Assembly: GCF_020921035.1 (NCBI RefSeq)
Contig: NC_063159.1
Span: 9,588,501-9,652,500 of the forward strand
Source: Rhodamnia argentea
Lineage: Eukaryota > Streptophyta > Magnoliopsida > Myrtales > Myrtaceae
DNA length: 64,000 nt
Direction: 5' to 3'
The position numbers and the translations under genes were made by a program. This document shows, piece after piece, positions 36,601-46,007 of the stretch. The first letter of the stretch is position 1, and each line of letters opens with the position of its first letter. The notes beneath the pieces were generated by a model. That model ran no database searches and was not told the origin of the DNA. It saw only the letters and a list, made by a program, of their open reading frames with translations.

Positions 36601-39095
36601 TGGAAGACGATCAAAGATAACATATACATAATAAAGATGCCCCCCCCAAAAAAAAAAAAAAAAAACGATCTGACTATCTACTTTAACTAAGAGCTAAAAG
36701 GGGGATAATTTATGTTTTTGTTCCTTCATTGCATTTTCTCAATGTGACCCTCCGACTAAACTCACTTTTCACTTCAGTGGTTAAACTCATAGAACTTTTT
36801 TAAAGTAGGTTCCTCCCATGAAATTTTCGGACCCATTTGTATGTGCAGATGCTAAAGGGAGTTGTGAGTCCCACTTTTGCTTTAAGGGATGAATTTGTTG
36901 AAAAATCACTAACTATTTTGGTATCAGTAGTTGATCAACAAAATGCCATACTCAGGATATATATGAAGGTGTCATGACCTTAGTCAGACACATGGAGGAG
37001 AAACAGAAAAATTGTAGAGTTACATCAAGAATGAGCTCTAAATGCTAAACTCCATTTTTTCTCTGTTTACAAACGATTTCATATCCTTCAATGTATGCCT
37101 TCTGCATTATAGTGAGAGAACATCAAACCAAGTGGGAGCAAACAAAAAAATTTGAAATTTTGGAAAGAACATTGGAATTTAATGCTTTATTTGGTGAGGA
37201 GGAGAAGTGCGGTAAAATGTGGGGTGGGTAGTAAATTTTTGTGGGGGATTAATTTACAATTTTCCTTCATTGTCCCTCCCCTCCATGATTGCTAAACAAA
37301 CATGTGTTTTTGTTCAAGTCCACGGAAGTCGAGGGCATTTGGAGTTTCACTTGAGTGAGAGTGAAAGTTGAAACTATTTCCTTGATGAGAATCAGGGACT
37401 AGGTAGCCCTGAAAAGAGTACAGTATCGATACATTGGATCTGTTTTGCCAAAGGATGGTGCAAATGGATGAATTCTCACCACTGAGTACAAACAAGTTGG
37501 ATGAACTAGAAAAGTGCTTCTAGCATCCTTTGCAATAATTAAATGCTCCTTAAGCCCAAGGGATAATTCTATCGGATGACAATAAGCCCTTCAATGCTCC
37601 ATGGCACAAAATGCTGCATGATTTAAAACACCAATATGTGCACAAAACGGAGTGCAGCAGAAATCATAATGCTTCTTTGGATGTGGAGGCACACAATAGA
37701 AGGTAAATTAGAAACAAATCTATTTGGGGAAAGGTAGGTGAGAAGAAAGATCTACAGCAACAACAAGCTAGTCAGTTGAGACTGACAGAAACTTGATAAA
37801 GGAGAAACTAGACGGTTTGCTTATTCAAGTACCCCTTGTGAAATCCATAGACTAGTTAGCAGATATTGTCAAAATGGATTGAGAAGAATTATGCTGTACT
37901 TTCCTATTTGCAATATGGGCATGAGCGATATCCGTGCTCCATCTAATGGCGAACTTGTGATATTCTGTAAAGACAAGTCTCTTGTATTTAGCGGGTGGTA
38001 CCCCCTTACCCTTTTAATAGTCCTGTTATCGTGCTTATGTGTCAGTTGATATAGTTGTGCCTACATTCCACGTACTAAATGAAAGATCCGCTTACATAAG
38101 AGAGGGAGTGTCTATGGGCTTGTTTCCACACAGTTTAGGCTTCTGGGGAAAAACAAATGTCTAGCACCTCCCAATCAACCCCCAACCAAACAAGGAATAT
38201 GGAAAGGCAAAGGAAGACCTCTTGAGCATGGTTGTTTAAAACCAAGAATCAGTTCATACCAGCTCATGTAGGAGAGAGAGAAGCTTATCTGCGTCAGCTT
38301 CAGATAAACCTTTCTCTGGTATGATCTGCAACTTTGGACACTTGTAAGGATACCCGGGTAAGCACCTATATTAGAAAAGACATAAAGGGAAAGCCGAACC
38401 ATAATTACCGACACTCTGAGAGATAGTGTTAACACCAAATTTAGAGGCACTGACCTTACGAAAAGAAGGGCTGACACATCCGGATCATCAAAACCCATGT
38501 GTTTTGAGTAGGGCCTGATTTATTCCAGCTAAACATATCCATAACCATGATAGATAATCGAAACCCATGCAATTAACAGAACTCCCACTAAAAAGAAACC
38601 TGAGCTTAATGATGATCTTCGGAGGGGTTTCTGCGACTTTGCAATCTTCCTGGAATATCGCGCACCTGGACCTTGCACGTTAGTAACTTCAGTAACCGCA
38701 AAATAGAAAGACAACATGCTTCGGGGTGTTTGTTTGCTTCAAGCCATCAACTAAGCCAACCCAATGCACACGCAATAACAAAAATGAAGGAGCATCATAT
38801 TTCATAGACTCCACGAATGGCAGAGTAGAATAAACAAGACTCGAGACCATGTGCCCCTGCTGGGCTTACAAACTCAAAACTCTTTCAACCAGATAAGATC
38901 ACCCATGACTACGAAAACGCGATCGGCACTAAAAAGGCATGCCGAAATTATTTGCGAAGCAACAGAATCGACTCACAGGGCAGTGATTTCCTCGGTGAGG
39001 AGCTCATTGTCCTCATCAGCATGCTTGTCCTTGGAAGGAGTCCTCCCCTTACTCCTCTTCCCTCCTTTTTTCTTCTTCTTCGAGCTCTGACCCAT
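10836..39095 (-). CDS. GCN2: eIF2-alpha kinase GCN2, 29 coding exons
   Basis: GCN2 phosphorylates eIF2-alpha when uncharged tRNA accumulates and so damps cytosolic translation under amino-acid and other stress. Exons (5' to 3'): 38977-39095, 38600-38665, 38455-38514, 38260-38365, 36084-36188, 33488-33913, 33091-33282, 32916-33002, 32750-32836, 32541-32652, 31243-31360, 29177-29231, 28771-28940, 27810-27991, 26114-26262, 25747-25996, 25243-25525, 25035-25128, 24114-24194, 23931-23987, 22380-22511, 22212-22295, 14823-14931, 14613-14749, 14018-14125, 13531-13616, 13324-13426, 13090-13212, 10836-10946. Phases close to 1,263 residues, near the roughly 1,240 of Arabidopsis. Order: Lys-rich start, RWD domain that binds GCN1 (about 30-150), acidic linker, kinase (GHGGFGHV, Lys476, HRDLTPNN with Asp607, Asp625 of DFG), then a HisRS-like region and C-terminal dimer/ribosome region ending NPSIWI. 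All kinase invariants are present. Introns are very long (intron 22 is 7.3 kb) and hold many transposable elements. Individual splice sites were judged by eye. Confidence 0.95.
11899..12240. mobile_element. MITE in GCN2 intron 28
   Basis: About 340 bp with long imperfect inverted repeats: left GGGATAAGTGCAGAAACA, and the reverse complement of the right end GGGATAAGTGCAGATACA, continuing for about 90 bp with TTAAGGACTTAA-type words. Flanking 9-mers GAAGAAGAT and GATGGAGAT agree at 7 of 9, a possible worn target duplication. It shares the terminal word GGGATAAGT with the element at 39,620. No coding capacity. Confidence 0.75.
15903..16357 (+). repeat. Left LTR of the Ty3/Gypsy element
   Basis: 455 bp, from TGATGCGGATGTCATT to CA, the same length as the right LTR. 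It contains CCTATAAAAGGTG, a plausible TATA box, at about 16,237. The initiator-Met primer site TGGTATCAGAGCC starts at 16,360. Confidence 0.92.
16360..16372 (+). other. Primer-binding site (tRNA-iMet type)
   Basis: TGGTATCAGAGCC, two bases after the left LTR, is the usual sequence complementary to the 3' end of initiator tRNA-Met in plant LTR elements. Confidence 0.9.
20927..21381 (+). repeat. Right LTR of the Ty3/Gypsy element
   Basis: 455 bp, homologous to the left LTR along its whole length, preceded by a short purine tract (AAGGAGAA) and followed by the second copy of the ACAAG duplication. Confidence 0.92.
22682..23090 (-). mobile_element. 5'-truncated LINE in GCN2 intron 20
   Basis: A 409-bp fragment in the same orientation as GCN2. 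A perfect 21-bp direct repeat (starting CAATATGGTGATTGAC) occurs at 22,661-22,681 and 23,091-23,111, the expected target duplication of LINE insertion. The reverse strand encodes the C-terminal tail of the LINE second ORF ([10 protein letters not shown], then [11 protein letters not shown] and RKEWRKAI), a known end-piece of plant LINE reverse transcriptases. The 3' end has the GTTTGGGATAAAGG motif and a TGATGTTGATGTTGA tail instead of poly(A). Reverse transcriptase and endonuclease are lost through 5' truncation. Confidence 0.93.
23910..23930. repeat. (GA)n microsatellite at a GCN2 splice donor
   Basis: About ten GA units on the + strand run up to the donor of GCN2 intron 20, so the intron begins GTCTCTCTCTCTC on the coding strand. 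Length change here could affect splicing of the 57-bp exon 20. Confidence 0.7.
24460..24666 (-). mobile_element. LTR and primer-site fragment in GCN2 intron 18
   Basis: On the reverse strand a 194-bp LTR-like unit (24,473-24,666) starts TGTTGCAGTATATTTG, carries CTCTATAAATATAGG as a TATA-like promoter and runs directly into TGGTATCAGAGCC (24,460-24,472), the initiator-Met primer site. No second LTR or coding remnant was recognised. It is a fossil left-end piece of an LTR or TRIM element, in the same orientation as GCN2. Confidence 0.65.
26572..27683 (-). mobile_element. Element with inverted ends, LTR-type primer site and GC core
   Basis: The two ends are near-perfect inverted repeats of about 27 bp (TGTTGGAAAATATTGATTAG and its complement), flanked by the 5-bp direct repeat GACGG (26,567-26,571 and 27,684-27,688). 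At the right end a 130-bp TG...CA unit (27,554-27,683, reverse strand) is followed by TGGTATCAGAGCC (27,541-27,553), which looks like an LTR with its tRNA-Met primer site. No direct LTR copy is found at the left, where only the inverted terminus is present. Between them is a GC-rich block at about 27,215-27,500. This may be a fossil rearranged LTR element with one inverted LTR end; it is not coding. It lies in GCN2 intron 14. Confidence 0.65.
27605..27631. repeat. (TA)n microsatellite
   Basis: About 13 TA units inside the LTR-like part of the element at 26,572-27,683. Confidence 0.85.
30668..30890 (-). mobile_element. TRIM-type retroelement remnant in GCN2 intron 11
   Basis: On the reverse strand: a primer site nearly matching tRNA-Met (30,878-30,890, TTGTATCAGAGCC), an internal stretch of only about 100 bp, a purine tract GAGAGGGGG, then a 108-bp TG...CA terminal repeat (30,668-30,775) starting TGTTGAAATATGTCCCACAT. 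That order with almost no interior is the layout of terminal-repeat retrotransposons in miniature. The other terminal repeat, expected to the right of 30,890, is not recognisable beyond a few bases, so the copy is an incomplete fossil. Confidence 0.7.
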
Positions 39096-39619
39096 TCGAC
39101 CTCACTCGACCCACCCTCTCCCGCAACCAATCCCCTCCCTCGAAAACCAGCGCCCACGCGCCTCCGGAGATGGATCGATTTGCCCAGCTGATCGAGCGCC
39201 GGGATCAGGAATTCGTGAATTGCCGAAGAGATATAGGATGGATTCGAGCCAAGCGTTTGAAGATGCAGAGATGCGCCAAGACGATCGTGGCGGAAGCGAA
39301 GCGGAGGGAGCGATTGGGAATTTGCACGGCGGAGAGGAAGCGAGAACGGGGTTTCTGCGAGCAAAACAGAGGGAAGCAAAAGCTGACGCAGGTGGCGCTG
39401 AATTCAGTGGGACTTTTTGAAGAGACGAAAATATTAAATCTATACTGAATTACTAATTTCTAAAAATCAAATGTTGCATGATTACTGGGTAGATATACAT
39501 TTTCAAAGCTACGAGTTACTTAACTAGAAATTAATAGTCACCCATAGGCTCTTGAAAGTCGAAACTGTATTTCCATAGATGTTATTATTAATGTGAAAGG
39601 GTTATGAATTGAGTTACGG

Positions 39620-39870
39620 GAGATAAGTACACCGTAAGTGCTATATACGGAGTTCACTCGAATGCCATAATTTTCACAAATCGTTCACTTAAGTACTACG
39701 TCCACGTTAGCTTTATGGGCATGCCACGTCAGCTTTCCGGCATCCACGTCGGCGATGGCACTCAAGTAAACGATTTTTAAAAGTTATGACATTTAAGTGA
39801 ACGCTTTGAAAGTTATGACACTCAAGTAAACGCCGTATAAAAATTATGGCACCGATAGTGTACTTATCCC
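39620..39870. mobile_element. MITE upstream of GCN2
   Basis: 251 bp with ends GAGATAAGTACAC and (reverse complement of right end) GGGATAAGTACAC, and longer imperfect inverted homology built of GTTCACTTAAGTG/GTTTACTTGAGTG words repeated several times. Flanking 9-mers GAGTTACGG and AAATTACGG agree at 7 of 9. It resembles the MITE at 11,899 in its outermost bases. It lies about 525 bp upstream of the GCN2 start codon and may sit in or near its promoter. Confidence 0.75.
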
Positions 39871-40163
39871 AAATTACGGGCTTTTTTCGATCAAGAAAAG
39901 TTATCGATCGGGATTGAAAATATTACACGAATTTACCAATCCCGTGAAACATATCTCTTACTAGTCAAGAGGTGGAGGGCTTGCATGAGCTCGACAGGCC
40001 GATTGACAAGTTTTTGGGTAATGTCCATCCGATCTGGTAAGGTTGATTCGGGTCCCCACTTTCCAATCTGACCCATTGACACCTTTAGAAGCGGCAAGTT
40101 GACAATTTACGTTGCTTGTGTGCTTGAATTTTTGAATAAATCAATGAATACCCCTTTAAAAAA

Positions 40164-41000
40164 GGAAAAATTTTAAATAATGATCTAAAATGGATTTTGT
40201 TTCAAATAAGAACTTAAAGTGTCTTAATTTTATCTGGACACTATCAAATAAGAGCATGAAGTGGCCATGTTAGTCTCAAAAAAGAGTCCGACCTCACTTG
40301 TTGGTCAAGGCCACTTTTGTCCTTTATTGTTTTAAAAAAAAAAATTCATTTTATTTTTTTTCTTTCCTTTTTCCTTTTTCAATTATTTTCTTTCCTTTTC
40401 ACAATGAATGATCAAGTGATGACCGGTTGTCGTAATACCCACATAGAGATACGCGAGGTCGCCCTAAAATATCATAGGCGAGGATTGGCCTTGCTTAGAC
40501 AACCCTCATTGGCTACAGGCAAGGTTGACCATCACCAAACTTGGGAGAGGACTTCGGCTAGGCGACCCTTGCCAGCGGTTGGCGAGGGCCCGGCCCAAGA
40601 CTCGATTTTGCGTAAAATTGAGTCTTTCTTTAATTTCGTCCAATTTGACTAAAAAACATACTGACTTGATTTTTTTTTTCTCTCTTACTAGCATTAAGGT
40701 TAACTAAAAGCACTAAAATGAGGTCGTTTTGATTCAAATCTTAGCTTTTACGTAAAATCTTAATTAAATTAGGTTGAAAAATCCAAAACTTTTCCATTAA
40801 AAATGACAAACTAAAAAAAAACAAATTTAAAACTTTAAAAAAGCAAAACCAAAAAAAGAAAAATAACATAGGTAGGAAGGTAGCCTCGTTGGTGAGATGT
40901 CGGCGATGGCCAGCGACCCTCCTTAGATTAGGGCGAGGCGCCGATGACCCGTTGGCCGGCCGCCCTTTGACCTATTTGAAGACTGCAATAGTTTAATGGC
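40164..41000. repeat. Element-like AT-rich stretch with two GC-rich islands
   Basis: The left edge GGAAAAATTTTAAATAA resembles the end of the Mutator-like element at 2,245. GC-rich blocks at about 40,430-40,600 and 40,870-40,985 share words with that element (GCGAGGTCGCCCT, and GGCTAGGCGACCCTTGCC against GGCTAGGCGACGCTTGCC). The right end and target duplication could not be found, so limits are approximate. Confidence 0.45.
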
Positions 41001-41097
41001 CTTAATGAAAGAAATTTTAATAGTTAACTCTCCACATGATGCTAATCAAGTTGTGAATTTATGGGTGAGGAAGTTTACATCCTAATTGGCTATCTAA

Positions 41098-41921
41098 GGC
41101 CCCGTTTAGTTTAGCATTTGGAAGGGACTTTGGGACTCAAAAATTTCTTGATCAAATACAAATAATATTTGATTCATTTTGCATTTCCAAATGCCCTTAA
41201 AGGTCTTTAGCCCAAAATAGCTTCGGAGGTACTTTGAAAAGTTGCGTTTGCAAAATGTAACTACAATTTTTTATTTTTTTAATCTTCTTATTTTATTTTT
41301 TCTTTTCTTTTTTTGTCTCTTCTCCTTCTTCCTTCACCTACTTCCTTTAGCTTGTTGCTCCTTCCTCTGCTAATCACGGACCTTGATGATGGCAGCCGCT
41401 CGACGATATACCATGACACGTAGGTCGACGAGCTCGAGGCTTGGCAACAAGAGCCTTAGCATCGCCGGATCTAGCTTAGCCTCGAGTGACCAAGGCGAGC
41501 GTTGGTGTCGCCGGCCTTGAGGGAGACTAAACCTCGCCGGATTTGGCTTAGCCGGGCTCGGCCTCGAGGGAATGAGGCGGGCCTCGCTAGATCCGGTGAG
41601 GCTTGATCTCGGCTCGTTGGCTGCCGTCGTGGCCAACGACAAACAGAGAAGAAATTAACAAGGGAAGAAGGCAAAGAAAACGAGAAACAAATTTAAAAAA
41701 AAGTAATTAAAAAACAAAATAATTAAAAATAAAAAATAATCTTTATTCGAAAAAATAAAATTATTTATAAAGGCTATTCTTTACCAAACGACAAAGTTAC
41801 TTTTCCATGTGTTTTTAAAATATATTTTATCAAATACTATTTATATTTAGAAAATTTTTTTAGACTAAAAATATTTATACTTTCTCAAGTACATTTTCTC
41901 GTGGTTGAACTAAACAGGCCC
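41098..41921. mobile_element. Non-autonomous DNA transposon (Harbinger- or hAT-like)
   Basis: The left end GGCCCCGTTTAGTTTA pairs imperfectly with the reverse complement of the right end GGGCCTGTTTAGTTCA. TAA precedes and TGA follows, which may be a worn 3-bp target duplication of the PIF/Harbinger type. The interior includes a GC-rich block at about 41,390-41,640 with repeated GCCGGATCT/GCCGGATTT phrases; no transposase is visible. It ends close to the leader of the EDM3 gene. Confidence 0.65.
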
Positions 41922-41949
41922 TGAGCCCTCTCGACCTTGTCATGTCTTA

Positions 41950-43450
41950 GAATCAGGCTTTCCGTATTTTTCTGAGCCGAAGCGTTGGAAGTTAAATTTC
42001 TAAGAAAAATAAGCCCTCCGTCGCATGCGCTCGACAAAGACAACCCCAAAACTCTCCAGCCTTCAGCTTCGCCGCCCCTTCACCGCCGAGCAACAGTCGT
42101 GCGCCGTCGGAGGTTAGCTTTTGGGTTCACCGTCTCCGCCATCTCTTCCTCTGACAACCAGGTTTCGCGGCCTCTGAAGCTCTCTCTCTCTCTCTCTCTC
42201 TCTCAATTGCGTGCAGAGTACTGTTCCTCCCCTAGGATTTTCATGTATCGGCACATAGTGTATCAGTCCATCTTCGACAAATTCGGCTTCATTGCTCTAG
42301 AATTGGAAGAGGGCTTGGCTCGATTTGACGAATTTTTGAGTGTGGGAAACCTGCGTCGGGAATGTTTTGGGTTTAACAGTGAGCGACGTGCTCGATGCTT
42401 CTTCCGTTGGCTCTGAGTGTTTTAGGTTCAGCACTTGTGTCCTTTTTTGCGTTTGGCTAAATTGGCTTATTGATTTGGTGGGAGGCAACTCACAAGTATG
42501 ACAGATTGGTGGGCTTGAAGTGAATCCTATTCTTTTCCTCTAGATTATTCAGGATCAGGTGGTTCCTTCGATTTGTTGCCAAAGTCTTTAAATCAGATAA
42601 GAACTGCATTTCTCTTCACTGATTGACTAGCTATCAACTTTATGAGGCCATCTCTTACTGGATTCACTAACGGTTCCTGCTAGTAGTAGTTACTTAATTT
42701 CTGCAATGGTGGCTTTTCCCTGAATTTGAGTGCTTTTTATTGATGTGAAAGAGATTGGGGTTTACATGTTCATTGTCGTGTGATGCGCTTGTGGCTGGTC
42801 TAGTCTCCGTGTTCTAGGTGCAAGCTTTTCTTGCGAAACGTGTCTTGTGTATTTATGTTTGGCTAGCGCCAAATCATCTCCCCGTGCCAAACAGTAGCAG
42901 CATTTGCGTCTTTACAAGTGGTGTTCTGATCAGATAATGTGCAGCAGCAGCATTGTATGAGTTTCGGAAAGGTGCCCAGGAGGCCCATTTGCTGCTGCTG
43001 CGCATCACATTATCATTACCTTGCTAGCAGCAGTGTTGTTGCTGTACGTGTCCTTTCTAACAAATTAAAAATGTGGGAGTAGGTTTTTCTTAGCACATCC
43101 TACGTTCATTGCATGTAGTTGGTAATCATATGTGATGGCACCAAATCTTCTCATGCGCCAAATGAGTAGCACAGGCATCTTTACTGGTGGTCTTTTTGGT
43201 GCTGTGTAGCTCATACACTCCCTGCATCAGATGCTGTGCAGCACCAACATAGGACTAGGTTCTGGTGAGGAGCTTTATCACCTAAGAAGAAACTGCTGTC
43301 CAGGAATGACATTGAACTTATATACCATATCATGCACTGATGCGCCTTATTCTTCACAAAATATGGAGCTAAAGCCAATACCTTCTGCTGATAATTCTTT
43401 AGTTTGTTGCCAACTTGTTATTTAGCTGTTGAATCTTCTGTTTAGATTGC
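41950..43450 (+). other. EDM3 promoter-leader region with leader intron
   Basis: GC- and CT-rich DNA at about 41,960-42,210, including a (CT)n run at 42,180-42,204, looks like a non-coding first exon. Possible donors are GGAG/GTTAGC near 42,113 and CCAG/GTTTCG near 42,162. The acceptor TTCTGTTTAG at 43,436-43,445 sits five bases upstream of the EDM3 ATG, so the intron is about 1.3 kb. The intron holds a strong hairpin (42,933-43,014) and two imperfect copies of a roughly 110-bp sequence. The ORF at 41,985-42,416 crosses these parts and is not thought to be a gene. Confidence 0.55.
42933..43014 (+). repeat. Imperfect hairpin in the EDM3 leader intron
   Basis: The arm GATAATGTGCAGCAGCAGCA (42,933-42,952) is complementary to 42,990-43,014, except for a 5-nt bulge on the 3' arm. 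The loop is about 37 nt. It may simply be a small palindromic repeat; a small-RNA precursor is possible but unsupported. Confidence 0.6.
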
Positions 43451-44285
43451 ATGGCGGGCACTGTGGAGACTGAGTATGCTGCCTTCCTGGAGAAGGTGAA
43501 ACGGACTGTCTATGTCGACAACCTATCACCCCAGGTCACTGAGTCTGTCTTGAGGTCTGCTCTCGACCAGTTTGGAACAGTCAAGAGTGTTCAGTTCATC
43601 ACGAACTACTCACAGCAGCAGAACATCCCAAAACATGCTCTTGTTGAGATGGAAGATGAGGAGCAGGTAAAAGCGATCGTGAAGCTCATTGCTTCTTGCC
43701 CGATGATGATACTTGGGATGCCGAGGCCTGTGACAGCTTGTGCTGCTAAAGTGGAGATGTTTGAGGATTACCCAGCAACGCCTGGTAGGAAAATAGAGGT
43801 CCGTTGGTTGGATCCAAATGATCCCGACTTTGAGGTAGCTCAGAAGTGGAAGCATTTTGTTAAAAGGCATGGTGCTGAAGCTCGATTTTTGCAAAAAGTA
43901 AGTTTCTTCATAAATTGTTGGTAAATAAATAGAATTTCAATCATATGGGCGATTTCACTTAATTGCTATGTACACTCGACACGCCCCTTACATGACAGAG
44001 AAACCCATTCACTCTGTGAGAACTTATGTCCTCAGCGCTGCTTTAAGTTTTGAATTGTGAATGGTATTTTACCAGGGGAATAAAATCTAGATAATCTCTT
44101 TAACCTGGTTTGTATCTCTACCTTCTCAGGTGCAAATGGCAGAAGAAGAGAAGCTTGCTAAGCAGCAGGAAGACAATCTTAAGGCAAACTTTGCAAAATA
44201 CGAGATGATCGAGGCCATCATGGTTGATGCTACTGCGGATCGCTTAGCTCGTCATTATGAAATGAACCTCAGGAACGAGCTGTAA
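43451..44285 (+). CDS. EDM3: RRM protein EDM3/AIPP1 (anti-silencing complex)
   Basis: Two coding exons, 43,451-43,897 and 44,130-44,285, joined in phase 0 through GTAAGT and CTTCTCAG, give 200 residues. The N-terminal half is one RNA-recognition motif (RTVYVDNLS as RNP2-like strand at about residues 17-24, HALVEMEDEEQ as RNP1-like). A GRKIEVRWLDPNDPDFE segment follows, then a charged, probably helical tail (MAEEEKLAKQQEDNLKANFAKYE). In Arabidopsis this small protein links ASI1 and EDM2, a nuclear complex that promotes full-length transcripts from genes with intronic heterochromatin. The assignment rests on remembered resemblance of a small single-RRM protein of this size; another plant RRM protein is possible. 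BRAT1, another anti-silencing factor, lies 8 kb away. Confidence 0.8.
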
Positions 44286-45929
44286 ATGCCGGTCTTCTAT
44301 AATTCGCCTTATGGCCAGTAAATGACTTTGTAAAGAATAGAGGATGCCCAGTCTTCATCTATAGATTTGGAATTAGGGAGTGTTTGCTGAAGCATCCTCA
44401 GGGCATTGAAGCTGATGCTTTCTTCTGCAGCTCCTTCATCTCCTTGTGTTTGGATTTTCACTTAAATGCTGGTTGCCGTTGGTGCTACTCGAATACCGAT
44501 TTAGGTTAATCAGTGATGCAGGATGGGGTACACGTACGAGAATTGTTATTTCTAAATTTTAATTAGCCTAGAATAGGCAGTTTCATTTAAGATTTAGGGG
44601 ATATGTATATCAACAAGGTTTAGTTTCAGATGAAATATCATCCGGATGAATAAGGACCAGAATGACAATACATCCATAGCTGAGTAGTATGTTGGACACG
44701 ATATTGAGAAAAAACCTTAAAACAAGGACCTATAAGGAGATGGTGTAATTTTTTGAAAGTTTGACCATGCTAATCATAAATAATTTCCGATAAATCCCTT
44801 GTTCATGAATTAATTTACTAATATCATACATTAAATAAGACACGAGTCGAGATGACGACGACTGACCCAAATAAGACAGATGAAAGTGGCTATTCCTTTC
44901 TACAGAGGACGGCTAAAGAATGCGTTGATGGATTGTCAATTTCAAGTTAGATTCTTTTTGTGAATTTCTCTCAACATAAAGTTAATCTAACACTTCCCAC
45001 CATTATATATTGGGCTTCGAATTATTTAGATTTCAGATGGTGGGTTTGTCTTAGTTCCATAAGGCGAGTAACGATCCATTATGTGGACTGTTAGGGAACT
45101 AGCTTGAGGGTGTCCTTAATCCTTATGCGTTGAAATTTGACTATCTGCATCCGGGTTTTGCGCCCCAGGTCAGACTTCGGCCTGAAACCACCCTCCCCAG
45201 GAAATAAGTAAAAGCAGACAATGTCCACTCTTCTTCGTGACAGTCCCGTGCATAAAAGTGAGAAAGCACGTATCTTTTCGTGATCCACAGCGTGAATGTC
45301 ACGATTTTTCGATAGATTAAGTGACTGAGTCGATATTGTATAACAAAGCTTGAACGATACTTTCACTTTTTTTGAAAAATGCTAATTCTATGCTCTTTTA
45401 GGTGCGTATGCCAATACTTCTAGAGTAAAAATCTGTTTAGCAACGCAACCTCTATAGCAAAAATCCTTTTAGTTGCGTAACTTCATTTCTCTACTACTAG
45501 AGCATTTTTTTGCTCGGAAGTAATTTTGAAGCCACTTGAAGAAGTAACAAAATTTACTCAGAAACAAAACTAAAAAATCAACTTTTGGCCAGAAAATGAT
45601 TTCTATAACAGAAACAGTGCTGCCATGCGAGCACTCTGGAATAGTGAACTAAAATTTGGAGACGATCAATACCATTAAAACCCTGAAAAGGCGAACATGT
45701 ATCGATCACGGTGGCATTCGAGGTTTTGATAGATAGTCATAGCTGTTCTATTTGGTGTTGTTTCACATATGTAAACTTCAGTATCATATTTCTCTCCCCA
45801 TGAGAACCTTTTCGTTAATGTCATCAGAAGTTAGGCAGGTGAGCGGAAAAGGAAAAGAGATCAGAGATTTTCTTTTAGCTATTGTTGCCAATGGCCATTT
45901 AAAAAAGTACTTCACTGCCCCGTCACCTG
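44286..45929. other. Intergenic DNA between EDM3 and the Ser/Pro-rich gene
   Basis: EDM3 3' untranslated sequence is followed by AT-rich DNA. The only structured part seen is the repeat at 45,401-45,635. Short open frames here have no recognisable domain. Confidence 0.45.
45401..45635 (-). repeat. Dispersed repeat, partner of 4,249-4,378
   Basis: The reverse complement of about 45,476-45,545 matches 4,249-4,304. The outer ends GGTGCGTATGCC and, from the right, GTGCTCGCATGG are weakly inverted, suggesting a small degraded terminal-inverted-repeat element of about 235 bp. Confidence 0.5.
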
Positions 45930-45936
45930 TATAAAA
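45930..45936 (+). promoter_or_regulatory. TATA box candidate
   Basis: TATAAAA lies 72 bp upstream of the ATG at 46,008, giving a predicted transcript start near 45,960 and a leader of about 45 bases. Confidence 0.55.
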
Positions 45937-46007
45937 CCATTATAGAGCCTTTTGTTTCCTCGCACAGCTCGACAAAAGTTTCACTCATTCATCCTAGCCC
46001 TGCTAGA

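Noticed and set aside
39170-39448. + strand ORF of 92 residues, basic and helical-looking
   Set aside because: It lies opposite the GCN2 leader and core promoter, begins inside the probable GCN2 5' untranslated region and shows no homology I recognise.
41985-42416. 143-residue + strand ORF upstream of EDM3
   Set aside because: It spans likely leader-exon and intron sequence including a CT microsatellite; donor-like sites interrupt it and the EDM3 ATG has its own acceptor just upstream.
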